A DNA stretch of 64,000 nucleotides from Flavobacterium agricola. GTDB lineage: Bacteria > Bacteroidota > Bacteroidia > Flavobacteriales > Flavobacteriaceae. A model generated the notes under the pieces. The model made no database searches. It was given only the letters and a program-made list of their open reading frames with translations, and was not told the DNA's origin. A program made the translations under genes and the position numbers. This document shows positions 60,937-64,000 of the stretch, in pieces. Each line of letters begins with the position of its first letter. The stretch's first letter is position 1. The DNA lies in the NCBI RefSeq assembly GCF_025919725.1, contig NZ_CP081495.1, positions 248,001 through 312,000 of the forward strand, read 5' to 3'.

Positions 60937-61764
60937 ATGAGTTTTATTTTGAATAACAAATTAACCATTCCGGCTATTGGATTTGGTACTTGGCAATTAA
61001 CCGAAGATGTAGAAAAAGTAATAACCGAAGCTGTAAAAGCAGGTTATAAACATATTGATACCGCAGCTGCTTATGGTAACGAAGCTGCTATTGGTGCAAC
61101 CTTAAAAAAATTAAACGTAAACCGCGAAACTATTTTTTTAACTTCTAAAGTTTGGAAATCTGATTTAGGTTACGAATCAACCTTAAAAGCTTTTGAACAA
61201 AGCTTACATAATTTACAAACCGATTATTTAGATTTATATCTTATTCATTGGCCCGTAAAAAACTCCGAAAGCAATTGGGAGCAAGTAAATGCAGAAACTT
61301 GGCGCGCGTTAGAATATCTGTATAAAAACGGTAAAGTAAAAGCTATTGGTGTTTCTAATTTTTTAGTTCATCATTTAGAATCGTTACTAGAAAATAGCAC
61401 CATTAAACCAATGGTTAATCAAATAGAATATCACCCGGGGTATTTGCAACCCGAAACGGTTACTTATTGTAAAGCTGCCGATATTTTAGTAGAAGCTTGG
61501 AGCCCGATTGGTTCTGGTAGGTTATTACAAGATTCAACGTTGGTTAAAATGGCTAAAAAATACAACGTGCAAGTGGCGCAATTATGTATTCAGTTTGCGT
61601 TACAAAATAATATTGTACCGTTGCCTAAATCTACCAATTCAAAAAATATTGCAGCAAACATTCAGTTTGAACCTTTTGTAATTGCGCAAGAAGATTTAAA
61701 CGAAATTTATGACATGAACGAAGTTGGATTTTCAGGTTTATTACCTGATTTAGTTCCGTTTTAA
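60937..61764 (+). CDS. Aldo/keto reductase
   Basis: A 275-residue NADPH-dependent TIM-barrel reductase close to the 2,5-diketo-D-gluconate reductase group. The tetrad is visible: Asp in HIDTAAAYGNE with its Tyr, Lys in FLTSKVWKSDL and His in DLYLIHWPV. The cofactor phosphate-binding end is LPKSTNSKNIAANI. It reduces aldehydes or ketones in the cytoplasm; the natural substrate is open. The AlkB gene begins one base after its stop, so the two form an operon. Confidence 0.93.
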   Translation: MSFILNNKLTIPAIGFGTWQLTEDVEKVITEAVKAGYKHIDTAAAYGNEAAIGATLKKLNVNRETIFLTSKVWKSDLGYESTLKAFEQSLHNLQTDYLDLYLIHWPVKNSESNWEQVNAETWRALEYLYKNGKVKAIGVSNFLVHHLESLLENSTIKPMVNQIEYHPGYLQPETVTYCKAADILVEAWSPIGSGRLLQDSTLVKMAKKYNVQVAQLCIQFALQNNIVPLPKSTNSKNIAANIQFEPFVIAQEDLNEIYDMNEVGFSGLLPDLVPF

Positions 61765-61765
61765 T

Positions 61766-62398
61766 ATGCCTTCTTTATTCGATCAAAATCCTACAAACCA
61801 TAATATATTGCCCTACCAAGGCGAAGCAATATATTATGGTTTTGCTTTTTCTGATGCCGAAGCAACTGCTTATTTTAATTTATTATTTAATCAAATTGAG
61901 TGGCAAAACGATCAGGCCCTTATTTTTGGCAAGTTAGTAACCACAAAACGTAAAGTTGCTTGGTACGGTACGCAAGCTTTTTCGTACACGTATTCAAACA
62001 TTCAAAAAACAGCACTTCCATTTACAGCAGATCTTTTAGCTATAAAAGCCAAAGTAGAGCAAATTTCTGGGGCAACTTACAATTCTTGTCTTTTAAACTT
62101 ATATCATGATGGAAGCGAAGGAATGGCTTGGCATAGCGATGCCGAAAAACAATTGCAAAAAAATGGCGCTATTGCATCAGTAAGTTTTGGAGCAACTCGT
62201 ACTTTTTGTTTTAAACATAAAACAACTAAAGAAAAAATAGATGTTATTTTACCGTCTGGTAGCTTATTAGTTATGCAAGGCGAAACACAAACGCATTGGT
62301 TGCATCGTTTACCACCAACCAAAAAGGTTATTGCGCCACGCATTAATTTAACTTTTAGAACCATTGTAGAAACACAAAAAAATGATAATATTTTATAA
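61766..62398 (+). CDS. alkB: AlkB-family 2-oxoglutarate- and Fe(II)-dependent dioxygenase
   Basis: A 210-residue protein resembling AlkB/ALKBH2-type enzymes that remove methyl groups from damaged DNA or RNA bases by oxidation. The iron ligands are in WHSDAE (His and Asp) and a later His in HWLHRLP. The 2-oxoglutarate and substrate motif is RINLTFR, matching the family's RxNxTFR. It is translated right after the aldo/keto reductase. With the alkylation-repair-like gene at 45.7 kb, this is the second alkylation-damage gene in the window. Confidence 0.93.
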   Translation: MPSLFDQNPTNHNILPYQGEAIYYGFAFSDAEATAYFNLLFNQIEWQNDQALIFGKLVTTKRKVAWYGTQAFSYTYSNIQKTALPFTADLLAIKAKVEQISGATYNSCLLNLYHDGSEGMAWHSDAEKQLQKNGAIASVSFGATRTFCFKHKTTKEKIDVILPSGSLLVMQGETQTHWLHRLPPTKKVIAPRINLTFRTIVETQKNDNIL

Positions 62399-62426
62399 AA
62401 ACAAGAGTTATCCAAATTGAGTTTTA

Positions 62427-62434
62427 TATTTTTG
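62427..62434 (+). promoter_or_regulatory. -7 box of the M17 aminopeptidase gene
   Basis: TATTTTTG is an exact -7 match, 20 bases before the start. Confidence 0.55.
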
Positions 62435-62454
62435 AATGACAAAAAAGACATAAA

Positions 62455-63846
62455 ATGTTACAACTAACAAATACCTTAACAAACAATCAAAACATTGTTT
62501 ATTTAGTTCAGCCCAATGCTGCCATAGAAAATAACGTGCCAACGCATATTCAATCTGCATTTAAAAGCTTTGTTGCTAGTGATTTAAATGAAGATTATGT
62601 GAAAATAGGAACCGATTTTTTCTTTTTTGTAAAAGAAAATTCAGATTTAGAAAAATTACGCGTTGCCGGATTTAATGTACGTCAAAAACTAGATAAAAAT
62701 ATTGCATCTATTACCTTAGTTGGTAACGGAGAACAAGCTTTGGCTTTGGCCGAAGGAATTGCCTTGTCAAATTATCAGTTTCTAAAATACTTTTCAGATG
62801 CCGATGAAAAGGAATATATGTTAGAAACCATTTATATGTTAGGCAATGTAACTGCAGAACAAATTAACGAAATGAACCAAATTATTAAGGCCGTTTTTTG
62901 GGGCCGTGATATGGTAAACGAACCTTCGTCGTATTTATCTGCTGTACAATTAGCAAAAGAAATTCAAGAAATTGGAGCCGAAGCACATTTAAATGTTGAG
63001 GTACTTAACAAAAAAGCCATTCAAGAACTTAAAATGGGCGGATTGCTTGCTGTTAACTTAGGTTCTATTGAGCCACCAACGTTTACTATTGTAGAATATA
63101 AGCCAGAAAAACCGATTAACAAAAAACCAATTGTTTTAGTTGGAAAAGGCGTGGTTTACGATACCGGAGGTTTATCTTTAAAACCAACTGCCGGATCTAT
63201 GGATTTAATGAAATCGGATATGGGTGGAGCAGCTTGTATGGCAGGTACTATTTATGCTGCAGCTTTAAATAAATTAAACGTACATATTATTACTTTAATT
63301 CCTGCAACCGATAACCGACCAGGGCAAAATGCTTATGCGCCTGGCGATGTAATTAAAATGTATGATGGCACAACCGTTGAAGTTTTAAATACGGATGCAG
63401 AAGGCCGAATGATTTTAGCCGATGCAATTGCTTACGCCAACCAATTTGAACCGGAATTAATTATTAATGCTGCAACTTTAACCGGAGCTGCATTAGTTGC
63501 AGCTGGTACACGCGCAAGTTGTTTAATGAGTAATGCAGATGCTAACCTTACTAAACAAGTACTTGATGCAGGCCAATATGTACACGAACGCATGATTGAA
63601 TTACCACTGTGGGACGATTATAAAGAACAAATAAAATCGTCAATAGCCGATTTAAAAAATATTGGTGGTCGTGATGCGGGTACAATTACTGCAGGTAAGT
63701 TTTTAGAGCATTTTGCAAAACAACCTTTTATGCATATTGATATTGCTGGACCAGCTTTTACCGAACGTTTAGAAAATTATAAAGGAAACGGTGGTACCGG
63801 TACAGGAATACGCACATTATATCACTTTTTAAAAAATTTAAAATAG
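62455..63846 (+). CDS. M17 family leucyl aminopeptidase
   Basis: A 463-residue cytosolic aminopeptidase with two metals. Active-site motifs are VGKGVVYDTGGLSLKP (Lys and Asp ligands), MKSDMGGAACMAG and the family signature NTDAEGRMILADA, and the C-terminal IDIAGPAF is also conserved. The length fits PepA-type enzymes, which release N-terminal Leu and other residues in peptide turnover. It has its own promoter and terminator. Confidence 0.95.
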   Translation: MLQLTNTLTNNQNIVYLVQPNAAIENNVPTHIQSAFKSFVASDLNEDYVKIGTDFFFFVKENSDLEKLRVAGFNVRQKLDKNIASITLVGNGEQALALAEGIALSNYQFLKYFSDADEKEYMLETIYMLGNVTAEQINEMNQIIKAVFWGRDMVNEPSSYLSAVQLAKEIQEIGAEAHLNVEVLNKKAIQELKMGGLLAVNLGSIEPPTFTIVEYKPEKPINKKPIVLVGKGVVYDTGGLSLKPTAGSMDLMKSDMGGAACMAGTIYAAALNKLNVHIITLIPATDNRPGQNAYAPGDVIKMYDGTTVEVLNTDAEGRMILADAIAYANQFEPELIINAATLTGAALVAAGTRASCLMSNADANLTKQVLDAGQYVHERMIELPLWDDYKEQIKSSIADLKNIGGRDAGTITAGKFLEHFAKQPFMHIDIAGPAFTERLENYKGNGGTGTGIRTLYHFLKNLK

Positions 63847-63856
63847 TATTACATGT

Positions 63857-63887
63857 AAAAGGCTGAGTTTAACTCAGCCTTTTTTTG
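63857..63887 (+). terminator. Terminator of the aminopeptidase gene
   Basis: An AAAAGGCTGAGTT/AACTCAGCCTTTT stem is followed by T residues. The remaining bases to 64000 are AT-rich with no gene visible. Confidence 0.9.
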
Positions 63888-64000
63888 TTAACAGCAAGTT
63901 GTTGTTTTAACGTTTTATTTGATTTTTATTTAGATAAATGCAGTTTACTATTAAAAAATGATTAGAAAACGCCGAACTTAATCTATATTAATTAATTTTT

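Overview
The window is a stretch of an AT-rich Bacteroidota chromosome, most likely a member of the Flavobacteriaceae. The evidence is the protein families (DUF4369, DUF4374, DUF4876 and DUF6850 proteins, SusC/RagA-like and siderophore-type TonB receptors, a group III truncated haemoglobin, menaquinone genes) and the many promoters with the phylum's TAnnTTTG -7 box. Several of these have a TTG element 18-20 bases upstream, and Shine-Dalgarno sequences are scarce. It looks like ordinary chromosome: I see no phage, insertion sequence, integrase, CRISPR array or defence island.

Layout. 1-5.2 kb: the 3' end of carB, an idi-queD-manA-small protein operon, and four identical tRNA-Thr(UGU) genes. 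5.3-14.3 kb: lipoproteins, an M61 peptidase, a DUF2805 protein, an EamA transporter, a frameshifted htpG, a lipocalin-OmpA envelope pair, and an orphan ABC ATPase coupled to an unknown protein. 14.3-20 kb: an S9 peptidase, a KAS III-like enzyme, a fatty acid hydroxylase and an exported phosphodiesterase. 20-26.6 kb: a complete trp operon (trpE-G-D-C-F-B-A, minus strand) preceded by a leader peptide with three consecutive Trp codons and an attenuator. 26.6-28.7 kb: YceI, nitroreductase, rhodanese and truncated haemoglobin. 28.9-35.7 kb: a four-gene operon of a (frameshifted) TonB receptor, a DUF4876 lipoprotein, a DUF6850 outer-membrane protein and a di-haem peroxidase. 35.9-43.8 kb: a DODA-type dioxygenase, a serine hydrolase, and menaquinone genes menB, menA and menC interleaved with two bacterial PH-domain membrane proteins and a metallo-beta-lactamase-fold hydrolase. 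44-51.7 kb: a large methyltransferase, a DNA-alkylation-repair-like protein, AcpH, GlmM, a class V aminotransferase and two broken exported-protein genes. 51.7-64 kb: gcvP, a XusAB-like TonB receptor plus DUF4374 lipoprotein pair, a UbiA-like membrane protein, DoxX, an aldo/keto reductase, AlkB and an M17 aminopeptidase.

The strongest regulatory find is the trp attenuator. Leader peptide, antiterminator and terminator can all be read from the sequence, and the leader stop codon lies inside the antiterminator arm. The most unusual feature is four interrupted genes in one otherwise intact window: htpG and a TonB receptor each fit the loss of two bases from a dinucleotide repeat, a lipoprotein gene fits the loss of one A from a poly-A run, and the gene next to it has an in-frame stop. 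From the sequence alone I cannot tell real mutation from sequencing or assembly error. Another pattern is that several intrinsic terminators run almost directly into the start codon of the next gene. No single locus here can be called a new system with confidence. The best candidates for undescribed biology are the peroxidase operon, the hydrolase inside the men genes, and a structured non-coding region at 60.75-60.91 kb.
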